This document shows, in pieces, positions 24,036 through 32,441 of a DNA stretch of 64,000 nt. The translations under genes were made by a program, and so were the position numbers. Below the pieces are notes generated by a model. It was not told the origin of the DNA and did no database searches. It saw only the letters and a program-made list of their open reading frames with translations. The DNA is from CAIKBL01 sp050247235 (GTDB lineage Bacteria > Pseudomonadota > Gammaproteobacteria > Ga0077536): NCBI GenBank assembly GCA_050247235.1, contig JBFWUN010000004.1:61596-125595 (forward strand), given 5' to 3'. The number at the start of each line of letters is the position of its first letter. Positions within the stretch are counted from its first letter, which is position 1.

Positions 24036-24857
24036 ATGTTCACGTACCTGAGCCCGACCGTCCGACGCCGCCTGATCGACGCCGGCAAACTGTTCCGCAT
24101 CAATCGTGCGGGGCAGATTATTTCCATCGAACAGCCTCCGCCGGAAGGTGAACTCGCGATCAATGTGCTGGGTCCGATCCCGCTGCCCGTCCAGCTCGGT
24201 CAGCTGCAGTGCACCGTGCAGTGGTATGCGACGGTGCGCAGCACCGAGCTCGCGAAGGTCGAGGGACTCGCGCGTGAGCTTCGTGAACAGGGTGGTCAGC
24301 AGTTTTTCTCGATGCTGGCCTCGAGCATGGCGGTGAACAGCGTGCTCGTCGTCGGTGATCCGCGGGCGCACCAGGCGCCGCTCGTGCGAGTGCATTCGAG
24401 CTGCATGACGGGCGACGTGTTCGGTTCGCAACGCTGCGAATGCGGGCCGCAGTTCGTCTCCGCGATGACCCGGCTCCAGGAGTCGCCGACCGGGGGAATC
24501 CTCGTCTACATGTCCGGGCACGAAGGACGCGGCATCGGCCTGTGGGCGAAGGCCGCGACCTACCTGCTGCAGGACGCCGGTGAAAACACCTACGAGGCGA
24601 ACCGCTCGCTCGGCCTGCCGGACGATTCGCGCGATTTCACCGACGCCGCCGCGCTGCTGCATCACTTCATCGGCAACCGGCGCTTCCGACTGCTGACCAA
24701 CAACCCGAAGAAAATCCAGGATCTCACCGCGCATGGGCTGACGGACGTGGTCGCGGAGCGGCACATCACCGGCATCAGCGACTACAACCGGCGCTATCTC
24801 GTCGCCAAGCGCGACTGGGGTCATCGGCTCGAGGATCTCGACCTCGGCGCGGACTGA
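24036..24857 (+). CDS. ribA: GTP cyclohydrolase II
   Basis: First enzyme of riboflavin synthesis, a 273-residue stand-alone RibA. The zinc site CMTGDVFGSQRCEC begins near residue 124, followed by YMSGHEGRGIGL and a LLTNNPKKIQDLTAHGL block at the substrate site. The N-terminal 70 residues are a divergent extension rather than a RibB domain. No other rib genes are adjacent. Flavin supply fits the many flavoenzymes in the window, but there is no operon evidence for a special link. Confidence 0.9.
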   Translation: MFTYLSPTVRRRLIDAGKLFRINRAGQIISIEQPPPEGELAINVLGPIPLPVQLGQLQCTVQWYATVRSTELAKVEGLARELREQGGQQFFSMLASSMAVNSVLVVGDPRAHQAPLVRVHSSCMTGDVFGSQRCECGPQFVSAMTRLQESPTGGILVYMSGHEGRGIGLWAKAATYLLQDAGENTYEANRSLGLPDDSRDFTDAAALLHHFIGNRRFRLLTNNPKKIQDLTAHGLTDVVAERHITGISDYNRRYLVAKRDWGHRLEDLDLGAD

Positions 24858-24940
24858 GTCTGTGCGGAAGCCACTGCGCCTCGCCCATGCATTGAGGGGC
24901 ATCTCCCGCAGCGGCGCAACACGCTTCCTCGGGCACTGAG

Positions 24941-25699
24941 TTGTCCCGCCGGTCGATGCGCATTCATCCCGACCCGGACGGTGAGCATCGACGCCGCCGC
25001 ACGTTGTCGGTGCGGCGGCGTCGCCGGCGGCGCGCGCTTCCTGTGCTCGGTTTGCTCGTGCTGACACTCGCGCCGGCGGCGCTGCCGCGCGTGCTCGTGC
25101 CGCCGACGAGCGCGTTCATGCTGGCCGCACGCGTGCAGGCCGCACGCGAAGGGCGCACGCTCACCATCGAGCATCGGCCGGTGGCCCTGTCCGAGCTCTC
25201 GCCGCAGCTCGCGCTGGCTGTGATCGCGGCAGAGGACCAGCGGTTTCCGTTCCATCGCGGGATCGACTTCACGGAAATCCGCCGTGCACTTGATGACGCC
25301 AGCGGCGCGCCCACGCGCGGCGCCAGCACCTTGAGCCAGCAGCTCGTGAAGAACCTCTACCTGTGGTCGGGGCGAAGCTGGATGCGGAAGGGAATCGAAG
25401 CCTGGCTCGCGGTGTGGCTGGAGGTCTTCTGCTCGAAACAGCGCATCCTGACGCTGTACCTCAACTTCGCCGAATTCGGCACCGGCGTCTACGGTGCCGA
25501 GGCCGCGAGCCGGCGGTTTTTCGGCAAGCCAGCCCGCGCGCTGTCGGCGCCGGAAGCGGCACTCCTCGCAGCCGTGCTGCCGCGACCGCGCGGGGCGCTC
25601 GACCGCGGACCCACGGCGACCCTGCGTGCACGCCAGGCGTGGATACTGCGCCAGATGCAGCAGCTCGGCGGCACCGGCTACCTGGACAGGCTGCGCTGA
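24941..25699 (+). CDS. mtgA: Monofunctional biosynthetic peptidoglycan transglycosylase
   Basis: Family GT51 enzyme that polymerises lipid II at the inner membrane. A very basic N-terminus precedes one membrane anchor (PVLGLLVLTLAPAAL), then the glycosyltransferase motifs: AAEDQRFPFHRGID with the catalytic Glu, GASTLSQQLVKNLYL, RKGIEAWLAVWLE and KQRILTLYLNFAEFG. The length of 252 residues is normal. The frame starts at a TTG; an ATG five codons later is an alternative start and neither has a convincing ribosome site. Confidence 0.92.
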   Translation: MSRRSMRIHPDPDGEHRRRRTLSVRRRRRRRALPVLGLLVLTLAPAALPRVLVPPTSAFMLAARVQAAREGRTLTIEHRPVALSELSPQLALAVIAAEDQRFPFHRGIDFTEIRRALDDASGAPTRGASTLSQQLVKNLYLWSGRSWMRKGIEAWLAVWLEVFCSKQRILTLYLNFAEFGTGVYGAEAASRRFFGKPARALSAPEAALLAAVLPRPRGALDRGPTATLRARQAWILRQMQQLGGTGYLDRLR

Positions 25700-25718
25700 G
25701 CGACCCGCGGCGCGGTCC

Positions 25719-26885
25719 TTACGGAGAAGCTGGTGCCCGGGCCCGGGGCGTATCCCGCTGCGAGCGGAGCAGGCGCGCGAGCGTTGCCAGACCATGTTCG
25801 GCGAGTGCCGGATCCGCGTGGCTGAAGTTCAGGCGCATGCTTGCGTAGGCTTCCGTCGGGGTTGCGAAAAACGACTCGCCGGGCATGAATGCCACGTTCT
25901 CGGCCAGCGCGTCCGACAGCAGCCGCGTCGTGTCGAGCCGTGCGTGCGCCAGGCGCAACCAGTAGAACAGGCCGCCAGGCGGACGTTCCCAGGTCGCCAG
26001 GTCGTCGAAGTGCCTGTGCAACGCGTCATCGAACGCATCCCGGCGCGCACGGTAGAACGTCCGCAGGGATGCGAGCCGCGTCGCGCGCTCCGGTGCGTTC
26101 AATGCGGCGAGTACCAGCGCCTGGCCCAGGCGGTTGCTGTGCAGATCAGCCGCCTGCTTGAGCCTGACGAGGTAGGGCAGGAGATCCTTCGAGCACGCGA
26201 GGTAACCGAGCCGCAGACCGGGCGCGAGAGACTTGGAGAACGAGCCCTGGTACACCCAGCTGGTCCGCTGCACCCGCGCGCAGATCGGCTCGCGATCGCA
26301 TTCGTCGTATGCCAGGTCGCGGTACGGGTCATCCTCGAACACGGGCACGCCGGTGGCGTCGCAGGCCCACGCGAGCGCGGTGCGCTCCGCGTGCGAATAA
26401 CAGCTGCCGGTGGGGTTCTGGAACGTCGGGTTCACGTACACGAACGCCGGCCGGTTCTGCAACGCGCCGCGGGGCGCGGCGGGATTCAACGGCTGGAAGC
26501 GTGCGCCGAAGAAGCGGAATACCTGCAACGCGGCGAGGTACGTGGGCGACTCTACCGCCACCGGTGTGCCGGGGTCGATGAAGAGTTTGGCCACGAGGTC
26601 GATCCCCTGCTGCGACCCCGACAGGATCAGCACCTGTTCGGGCGAGACCGCGAGACCGTGCCCAGCCAGGTCCTCGGCGACGCGCGCACGCAGCGCGGGT
26701 TCACCTTCGCTCGCGCCGTACTGCAGGTGGGAGGGTGCGAGCGACGCGAGGTCCAGCGCGGGAAACGTGGCCGCAGCGGGCAGTCCTCCGGCGAACGAGA
26801 TCATGCCGGGCCGGTCGATCACCGACAGGATTTCCCGGATGGGTGACGGGTGCAGGTCGGCGGTGCGTCGGGACAATTGCGGCAT
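25719..26885 (-). CDS. PLP-dependent aminotransferase (2-aminoadipate/LysN type)
   Basis: A 388-residue fold-type I aminotransferase resembling the DNA-binding-domain-free MocR/LysN group. ISFAGGLPAAATFPA, QYGASEGEPALR, YVNPTFQNPTGSCYS and the PLP-lysine segment YQGSFSKSLAPGLRLGYL are clear. Substrates in this group are 2-aminoadipate, aromatic or branched amino acids. No clear Shine-Dalgarno precedes the ATG. A palindromic operator lies only 12 bases upstream and a MarR gene diverges, so it is probably the regulated target. Confidence 0.88.
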   Translation of the reverse strand: MPQLSRRTADLHPSPIREILSVIDRPGMISFAGGLPAAATFPALDLASLAPSHLQYGASEGEPALRARVAEDLAGHGLAVSPEQVLILSGSQQGIDLVAKLFIDPGTPVAVESPTYLAALQVFRFFGARFQPLNPAAPRGALQNRPAFVYVNPTFQNPTGSCYSHAERTALAWACDATGVPVFEDDPYRDLAYDECDREPICARVQRTSWVYQGSFSKSLAPGLRLGYLACSKDLLPYLVRLKQAADLHSNRLGQALVLAALNAPERATRLASLRTFYRARRDAFDDALHRHFDDLATWERPPGGLFYWLRLAHARLDTTRLLSDALAENVAFMPGESFFATPTEAYASMRLNFSHADPALAEHGLATLARLLRSQRDTPRARAPASP

Positions 26886-26896
26886 GGAAGTACTAC

Positions 26897-26911
26897 GTCA
26901 ATAATGTTGAC
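26897..26911. promoter_or_regulatory. Palindromic operator 1 (GTCAA-N5-TTGAC)
   Basis: GTCAATAATGTTGAC is a perfect 5-5-5 inverted repeat just upstream of the aminotransferase start. An identical-arm copy lies 45 bases away over the MarR start codon. Paired sites in a divergent promoter are the normal arrangement for an autoregulated MarR repressor. Confidence 0.7.
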
Positions 26912-26941
26912 TCATCAACCCTACGCCCGCCCGGGCTGTGC

Positions 26942-26956
26942 GTCAATATGGTTGAC
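26942..26956. promoter_or_regulatory. Palindromic operator 2 (GTCAA-N5-TTGAC)
   Basis: GTCAATATGGTTGAC has the same arms as operator 1 and contains the ATG of the MarR gene itself. Binding here would block transcription or initiation of marR. The centre-to-centre distance of 45 bases is about four helical turns, placing both dimers on the same DNA face. Confidence 0.7.
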
Positions 26957-27412
26957 CAAACTAACGAAGCCCGGCTGCGCGCCGCCATCGAGCTGCTCTA
27001 CTTCGCGTACCGAGCGTTCACCGCGGGGCCGGATCGCGTCCTTGCACAGCGCGGCCTGGGCCGTGTGCACCATCGCGTGCTCTATTTCGTGGCGCGCAAT
27101 CCGGGTGTGTCGGTCAAGCAACTGCTCGAGATCCTCGCGATTTCCAAGCAGGCGCTGCATCTGCCGCTGCGCCAGCTGCAAGGCATGGGACTCGTCGAGT
27201 CGGCCAGCGATGAGCGCGACGCGCGCGTGCGGCGGTTGCGGCTTTCGGCGGAAGGGGTGCGCCTCGAAGCACGGCTCACGGCCACGCAGATGAGGCAGCT
27301 CGAGGATGCGTTTTCACGCGGCGGCCCTGACGCGATGCAGGGGTGGCTCAGCGTCATGCGCGCGCTGGCCGGGCCGTCTCCCGGGGAAACGGCCGGCCCC
27401 GCCGACGACTGA
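26948..27412 (+). CDS. MarR-family transcriptional regulator
   Basis: A 154-residue winged-helix repressor. RVHHRVLYFVARNPGVSVKQLLEILAISKQALHLPLRQLQGMGLVE (in pieces) is the helix-turn-helix, followed by the wing SASDERDARVRRLRLSAEG. The ATG at 26948 has no ribosome site and overlaps operator 2, so the message may be leaderless; the frame upstream to 26735 is antisense to the aminotransferase. It probably represses itself and the aminotransferase in response to a small ligand (inferred). Confidence 0.88.
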   Translation: MVDQTNEARLRAAIELLYFAYRAFTAGPDRVLAQRGLGRVHHRVLYFVARNPGVSVKQLLEILAISKQALHLPLRQLQGMGLVESASDERDARVRRLRLSAEGVRLEARLTATQMRQLEDAFSRGGPDAMQGWLSVMRALAGPSPGETAGPADD

Positions 27413-27443
27413 CACGCGGGCGGGCGGCACGGGCCGCTGGTGA

Positions 27444-27471
27444 GGCTGCAGGGCGTGGGCGCCGTGCAGCC
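27444..27471. terminator. Hairpin between convergent marR-type gene and korB
   Basis: GGCTGCA pairs with TGCAGCC around an inner GCG/CGC stem with a TGGG loop. It sits in the 66-base gap between two converging genes. There is no T-run, so intrinsic termination is uncertain. Confidence 0.35.
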
Positions 27472-27478
27472 AGCGCGA

Positions 27479-28534
27479 TCAGCGCAGCGACGCGTTGATC
27501 TTGGCGAGCATTCCGGCGCCCGGGCAGAGTTCCTTCTCGCCGAGCGAATTAAGGGGCACCTTGACCGTGTTGAGGTTCTGGTGGATGTCGCCGGCGGAGT
27601 TGTCGACGTACAGCAGCCCCGTGACGATTTCGCCGCGCGCCTGGTGTGACTGGATGTAGTTCATCGCGGCCACCTTGTCGGTGGCGTCATAGTCCGGCGA
27701 CGCCTTGTGAAGGCGTATCACCGTGCCGTCGTGCTGCACGACGTCCACGGTTGAACCGGGTTCGTAATCGGCGGTCAGCGCTTCCTTCCCTTCGATCACG
27801 TCCAGGAAATTCACGGCTTCGTTGTGCGCGCGAACATAGTCATAGCTCTTGGTGCTGCCCGCGTGGTTGTTGAACGCAACGCAGGGGCTCACCACGTCGA
27901 TGAACGCCGCACCACCGTGTCCGATGGCGGCCTTGATGATCGGCACCAGCTGCTTCTTGTCTCCCGAGAAGCTGCGCGCGACGAATGTCGCGCCCATCAG
28001 CAGCGCGAGCGATACCGTGTCGATCGGCGAATCCGAATTCGCAACGCCCTTCTTCGACGCCGAGCCCTTGTCCGCCGTCGCCGAGAACTGGCCTTTGGTC
28101 AACCCGTAGACGCCGTTGTTCTCCAGCATGTACACCATGTTCACGCCGCGTCTCATCACGTGCGCGAACTGGCCGAGCCCGATGGACGCCGAGTCGCCGT
28201 CGCCGGAGACGCCCAGGTAAAGCAGCGCCCGGTTCGCGAGATTTGCCCCGGTCAGTACCGACGGCATGCGGCCATGAACCGTGTTGAACCCGTGCGAATT
28301 GCCGAGAAAGTAGTCCGGGGTCTTGGATGAACAGCCGATGCCCGACAGCTTGGCCACGCGGTGCGGTTCGATGTCGAGTTCCCAGCAGGCCTGGATGATT
28401 GCGGCCGAAATGGAATCGTGACCGCAGCCCGCGCACAAGGTGGAGATGCGGCCCTCGTAGTCGCGGCGCGTGTAGCCGAGCGTGTTTTCCGGCAGCGCCG
28501 GATGATGGAGCCGAGGTTTCGCGAGGTACGTCAT
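27479..28534 (-). CDS. korB: 2-oxoacid (2-oxoglutarate):ferredoxin oxidoreductase beta subunit
   Basis: TPP-binding beta subunit, 351 residues. STLCAGCGHDSIS carries the first cluster cysteines, IGCSSKTPDYFLG the next, and GVSGDGDSASIGLGQFAHVMRRG with MLENNGVYGLTKGQ forms the TPP/Mg site. This pattern fits the KorB/2-oxoglutarate branch better than pyruvate enzymes, but substrate assignment is by similarity only. It starts one base after the korA stop, third gene of a coupled operon with a large FAD/Fe-S protein. Confidence 0.9.
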   Translation of the reverse strand: MTYLAKPRLHHPALPENTLGYTRRDYEGRISTLCAGCGHDSISAAIIQACWELDIEPHRVAKLSGIGCSSKTPDYFLGNSHGFNTVHGRMPSVLTGANLANRALLYLGVSGDGDSASIGLGQFAHVMRRGVNMVYMLENNGVYGLTKGQFSATADKGSASKKGVANSDSPIDTVSLALLMGATFVARSFSGDKKQLVPIIKAAIGHGGAAFIDVVSPCVAFNNHAGSTKSYDYVRAHNEAVNFLDVIEGKEALTADYEPGSTVDVVQHDGTVIRLHKASPDYDATDKVAAMNYIQSHQARGEIVTGLLYVDNSAGDIHQNLNTVKVPLNSLGEKELCPGAGMLAKINASLR

Positions 28535-28535
28535 G

Positions 28536-30377
28536 TCAGGCCACCTTGCCGGTCTTGCGGGCGTCGAGATGCCGTGTGCGCATCATGTCGGCGATCGCCT
28601 GTGTGATGAAACGCGCCGTGATCGGTGTTCCGTCGTAATGCAGCACCGCGAGGAGACGCGCCGGGTCGACCTCCAGTTCGTTGATCAGCATCGAGCGCAG
28701 CTGACCGTCGCGATTCTGTTCGACGACGAAGACCTCGTCATGGTTCGCGATGAAATCGGCCACCACGTCGCTGAACGGGAACGCCCGGATGCGCATCAGG
28801 TCGACCGCCAGCCCCTGGGCTTCGAGGCTTGTCAACGCTTCGGCCATCGAGGGACTCGTCGAGCCGTAGTAGATCACGCCGCAGCGCGCCGGCTTGCCGG
28901 ATTTGCGGACCACCGGCTGCGGCACAAGGGTCTTGGCGGTGTCGAATTTCCGCTGCAGTCGCTGCATGTTGTAGAGGTAGTCCGGTCCGGCTTCCGAGTA
29001 GCTCGCGCGCGGGTTCTTGGTGGTACCGCGCGTGAAGTATCCGCCCAGGGTGGGGTGTGTCCCCGGGTAGGTCCGGTAGGGGATGCCGTCGCCGTCGACG
29101 TCCAGGTAGCGTCCGAAATCGCGCCCTGCGTCCAGCATTTCGCGGGTCATCACCTTGCCGCGGTCATACGTGCGCGAATCCTCCCACTGGAAGGGTTCGC
29201 ACAAGCGCTGGTTCATGCCGATGTCGAGATCGGTCATCACGAATACCGGGGTCTGCAGGCGATCCGCGAGGTCGAGCGCCGCCGCAGCGTGCTCGAAGCA
29301 CTCGGTCGGATCCTCGGGAAACAGCAGCACGTGCTTGGTGTCACCGTGCGAGGCGTAGGCGCACGCAATGAGATCCGCCTGTTGCGTGCGCGTAGGCATG
29401 CCGGTGGACGGCCCGCCGCGCTGCACGTTGATGATCGTCGCCGGGATCTCCGCGAAGAATGCCAGTCCCAGGAACTCCGTCATCAGCGACACGCCCGGGC
29501 CCGAAGTCGCGGTGAACGAGCGGGCGCCGTTCCAGCCGGCACCGATGACCATCCCGATCGCCGCGATCTCGTCCTCGGCCTGCACGATCGCGAAACGGTT
29601 CTCGCCGGTGTCCGGGTCCACGCGGTAGCGGGCGCAGTAACGCTGGAACGCTTCCGCCAGCGAGGACGAGGGCGTGATCGGATACCACGCGCAGACGCTT
29701 GCGCCGCCGTACACGCAACCGAGCGCCGCGGCGCTGTTGCCGTCCACGAAGATCCGGTTGCCCACGTTGTCCGCGCGCTTCACCCGCAGTCCGATCGGGT
29801 GCTGCAGGTTATCCCGGGCGTAGTCGCGCCCGAGCTTCAACGCGTTCAGGTTCGGTGCGAGCAGCTTTTCCTTGCCCTTGTACTGCTCGGCGATGAGCTG
29901 CGCGATGGCCTCCTCTTCGATCTCGAGCAGGATGGACAGCGCGCCGATGTAGATGATGTTCTTGAACAGCTGGCGCTGGCGCGGGTCGTCGTAAGTGGCG
30001 TTGCACAGCATCGTCAGCGGCATCCCGATGACATTGATGTCGTCGCGGAACCGGTTCGTCGGCAGCGGCTTGGAATTGTCGTAGAACAGGTAGCCGCCCG
30101 GTTCGAGTTCCTTCAGATCGTTGTCCCAGGTCTGCGGGTTCATCGCCACCAGCAGGTCCACGCCGCCACGGCGCCCGAGCCAGCCCGCCTCGTTGACCCT
30201 GACCTCGTACCACGTCGGCAGGCCCTGGATGTTGGAGGGAAAGATGTTGCGCGGACTGACCGGCACCCCCATCCGCAGGATGGATTTCGCGAACAGTTCG
30301 TTCGCCGACGCAGACCCGGAGCCGTTGACGTTGGCGAACTTGATGACGAAGTCGTTGGTCGCGGTAATCGGCTTCAC
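28536..30377 (-). CDS. korA: 2-oxoacid (2-oxoglutarate):ferredoxin oxidoreductase, fused gamma-alpha subunit
   Basis: A 613-residue fused subunit. The N-terminal gamma-type domain begins KFANVNGSGSASANELFAKS; the alpha domain begins after about 200 residues with VCAWYPITPSSSLAEAF, followed by ATSGPGVSLMTEFLGLAFFAEIP and QRGGPSTGMPTRTQQ, the Thr/Arg substrate and TPP contact region. The GTG at 30377 is chosen because it overlaps the upstream stop (GTGA) and begins at the gamma domain; the open frame to 30815 is antisense-like and unrelated. Catalyses CoA-dependent oxidative decarboxylation with ferredoxin or a partner flavoprotein. Confidence 0.9.
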   Translation of the reverse strand: MKPITATNDFVIKFANVNGSGSASANELFAKSILRMGVPVSPRNIFPSNIQGLPTWYEVRVNEAGWLGRRGGVDLLVAMNPQTWDNDLKELEPGGYLFYDNSKPLPTNRFRDDINVIGMPLTMLCNATYDDPRQRQLFKNIIYIGALSILLEIEEEAIAQLIAEQYKGKEKLLAPNLNALKLGRDYARDNLQHPIGLRVKRADNVGNRIFVDGNSAAALGCVYGGASVCAWYPITPSSSLAEAFQRYCARYRVDPDTGENRFAIVQAEDEIAAIGMVIGAGWNGARSFTATSGPGVSLMTEFLGLAFFAEIPATIINVQRGGPSTGMPTRTQQADLIACAYASHGDTKHVLLFPEDPTECFEHAAAALDLADRLQTPVFVMTDLDIGMNQRLCEPFQWEDSRTYDRGKVMTREMLDAGRDFGRYLDVDGDGIPYRTYPGTHPTLGGYFTRGTTKNPRASYSEAGPDYLYNMQRLQRKFDTAKTLVPQPVVRKSGKPARCGVIYYGSTSPSMAEALTSLEAQGLAVDLMRIRAFPFSDVVADFIANHDEVFVVEQNRDGQLRSMLINELEVDPARLLAVLHYDGTPITARFITQAIADMMRTRHLDARKTGKVA

Positions 30378-32224
30378 GCGGCATTCCTCTGCGGATCTGA
30401 CGGACGGCACGCCGGTCCGGCGTGCGCCATCTCCAGTAGAAACTTCTGCATGTCCCATGCGCCGGTCGGGCAGCGCTCCGCGCACAGGCCGCAGTGCAGG
30501 CAGACGTCCTCGTCCTTGACCATCACGCGACCGGTCTTCAGACCGTCTGCCACGTAGAGATCCTGCGTGAGGTTGGCGGCCGGGGCGGTCAGGCGCTCCC
30601 GGAGTTCCGCTTCCTCGCCGTTCGGCGTGAACGTGATGCAGTCCATCGGGCAGATGTCCACGCAGCCGTCGCACTCGATGCACAACGGCGCTTTGAACAC
30701 CGTCTGCACATCGCAATTCAGGCAGCGCTGCGTCTCCTTGAACGCGGTGGCGGCATCGAACCCGAGTTCCACCTCGACCTTGATGCTCTTGAGCGTCTTT
30801 TCGGCCGCGGCCCACGGCACCACGTTGCGCATGTCATTGGAGATGTCGTTGTCGTAGCTCCATTCGTGAATGCCCATCTTCTGGGACACCAGGTTCACGT
30901 GGGGCGCCGGACGGTCGCCGAGCGCTTCGCCACCCAGGAATTTGTCGATCGAGATGGCCGCCTCGTGACCGTGCGCGACGGCCCAGATGATGTTCTTGGG
31001 GCCGAATGCCGCGTCGCCGCCGAAGAACACGTTGGGCACGCTGGACTGCAGCGATTTCTCGTCGAGGACGGGCAGCCCCCATTTGTCAAACTCGAGGCCG
31101 ATGTCACGCTCGATCCACGGAAACGCGTTCTCCTGGCCGACTGCGATCAGCACTTCGTCGCACGGGAAGAACGCGTCCGGTTCGCCGGTGGGAACCAGGT
31201 TGCGCCGCCCCTTCGCATCGTACTCCGCTCGAACGATTTCGAACGTCATGCCGGTGAGCTTGCCGTTCTCGTGCACGAAGCTCTTCGGCACGTGGTAGTT
31301 GATGATCGGGATGCCTTCGTGCTGCGCGTCCTCCTTTTCCCACGGGGACGCCTTCATCTCCTCGAAGCCCGAGCGCACGATGACCTTGACATCCTCGCCG
31401 CCGAGCCGCCGCGCCGAACGGCAGCAGTCCATCGCCGTGTTGCCGCCGCCGAGCACGATCACGCGCCTGCCGACCTTGTCGATGTGACCGAACGAGACCG
31501 AGGACAGCCAGTCGATGCCGATGTGAATCTGCGCGGCAGCTTCCTGCCGGCCGGGGATCTCGAGATCGCGTCCGCGCGGCGCGCCGCAGCCGACGAACAC
31601 CGCGTCGTACCCCTCCGCGAGCAGGGCCTTCAACGAATCGATGCGGCGGTTGCCGACGAACTCCACCCCCAGGTCGAGGATGTAGCCGACTTCCTCGTCG
31701 ATCACTTCCTCCGGCAGGCGGAAACGCGGCACCTGCGTGCGCATGAAGCCGCCGCCCTTCGGGTCCTGGTCAAACACGGTGATCGCGTAGCCGAGCGGCG
31801 CGAGATCCCGCGCAACCGTCAGCGACGCCGGACCACCGCCGATGCAGGCCACGCGCTTGCCGTTGCGGGCGGCGGCGGGCGCCGGCATACGGGGCCGGAC
31901 ATCGCCCTTGTGGTCCGCCGCCACGCGCTTCAAGCGGCAGATGGCGACCGGTTCGGGCTTGTTCAGGTTGTCTTCCTCGACCCTGCCGCGTCGGCACGCC
32001 GGCTCGCAGGGGCGATCACAGGTGCGACCGAGGATGCCGGGGAAGACATTCGAGTACCAGTTCACCATGTAGGCGTCGGCGTAGCGGCCGGCGGCGATCA
32101 GGCGGATGTACTCGGGGACGGGGGTGTGGGCCGGGCAGGCCCATTGACAGTCGACTACCTTGTGGAAGTAGTCCGGATTTCGGATATCGGTGGTGCGCAA
32201 AGCCTCTTTCCTCAACAGGCTCAA
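30374..32224 (-). CDS. FAD/4Fe-4S oxidoreductase subunit of the Kor complex (GltD-like)
   Basis: A 616-residue glutamate-synthase-small-subunit-like flavoprotein. An N-terminal Cys cluster domain (CQWACPAHTPVPEY, CDRPCEPACRRG) precedes FAD and NADPH Rossmann motifs (GGGPASLTVARDLAPLG near residue 130, GGGNTAMDCCRSARRLGG near 260). A C-terminal ferredoxin domain carries CIECDGCVDICPMDC and CLHCGLCAERCP. It is first in a coupled operon with korA and korB, matching the three-subunit 2-oxoglutarate:NADP oxidoreductase described in Azoarcus/Thauera-type bacteria, where this subunit passes electrons between NADP and ferredoxin-level clusters. Confidence 0.85.
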   Translation of the reverse strand: MSLLRKEALRTTDIRNPDYFHKVVDCQWACPAHTPVPEYIRLIAAGRYADAYMVNWYSNVFPGILGRTCDRPCEPACRRGRVEEDNLNKPEPVAICRLKRVAADHKGDVRPRMPAPAAARNGKRVACIGGGPASLTVARDLAPLGYAITVFDQDPKGGGFMRTQVPRFRLPEEVIDEEVGYILDLGVEFVGNRRIDSLKALLAEGYDAVFVGCGAPRGRDLEIPGRQEAAAQIHIGIDWLSSVSFGHIDKVGRRVIVLGGGNTAMDCCRSARRLGGEDVKVIVRSGFEEMKASPWEKEDAQHEGIPIINYHVPKSFVHENGKLTGMTFEIVRAEYDAKGRRNLVPTGEPDAFFPCDEVLIAVGQENAFPWIERDIGLEFDKWGLPVLDEKSLQSSVPNVFFGGDAAFGPKNIIWAVAHGHEAAISIDKFLGGEALGDRPAPHVNLVSQKMGIHEWSYDNDISNDMRNVVPWAAAEKTLKSIKVEVELGFDAATAFKETQRCLNCDVQTVFKAPLCIECDGCVDICPMDCITFTPNGEEAELRERLTAPAANLTQDLYVADGLKTGRVMVKDEDVCLHCGLCAERCPTGAWDMQKFLLEMAHAGPACRPSDPQRNAA

Positions 32225-32231
32225 ACGATTG

Positions 32232-32266
32232 GCTCCGCTGACGGAGCGCTGCGAAGTGTACTTCGC
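32232..32266 (-). promoter_or_regulatory. Two inverted repeats in the kor operon leader
   Basis: Immediately upstream of the FAD-subunit start, GCTCCG-CTGA-CGGAGC forms a six-base hairpin. Next to it GCGAAGT-GT-ACTTCGC is a 16-base palindrome that looks like a dimeric operator. No known regulator motif is recognised. Confidence 0.4.
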
Positions 32267-32441
32267 GCGACCTGACGATGAAAGGGCTGCGCGGGCGTTT
32301 CAACGATGATTTGCGCGGCGCTTCGCGCATAATCGCCGACAGGCGCGGGTACGGCCCGCCGCTCGCCCGGGCGGGCGTGTCGGACGATTGGAGATCGCAC
32401 ATCGCGCGCCCCGCGCCGTTCACACAACACGAGGAGGTCGC

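Noticed and set aside
28533..32275. Two long plus-strand frames (674 and 593 codons) opposite the kor genes
   Set aside because: Both are complements of strongly conserved korA and FAD-subunit codons, with Arg/His-rich translations and no motifs.
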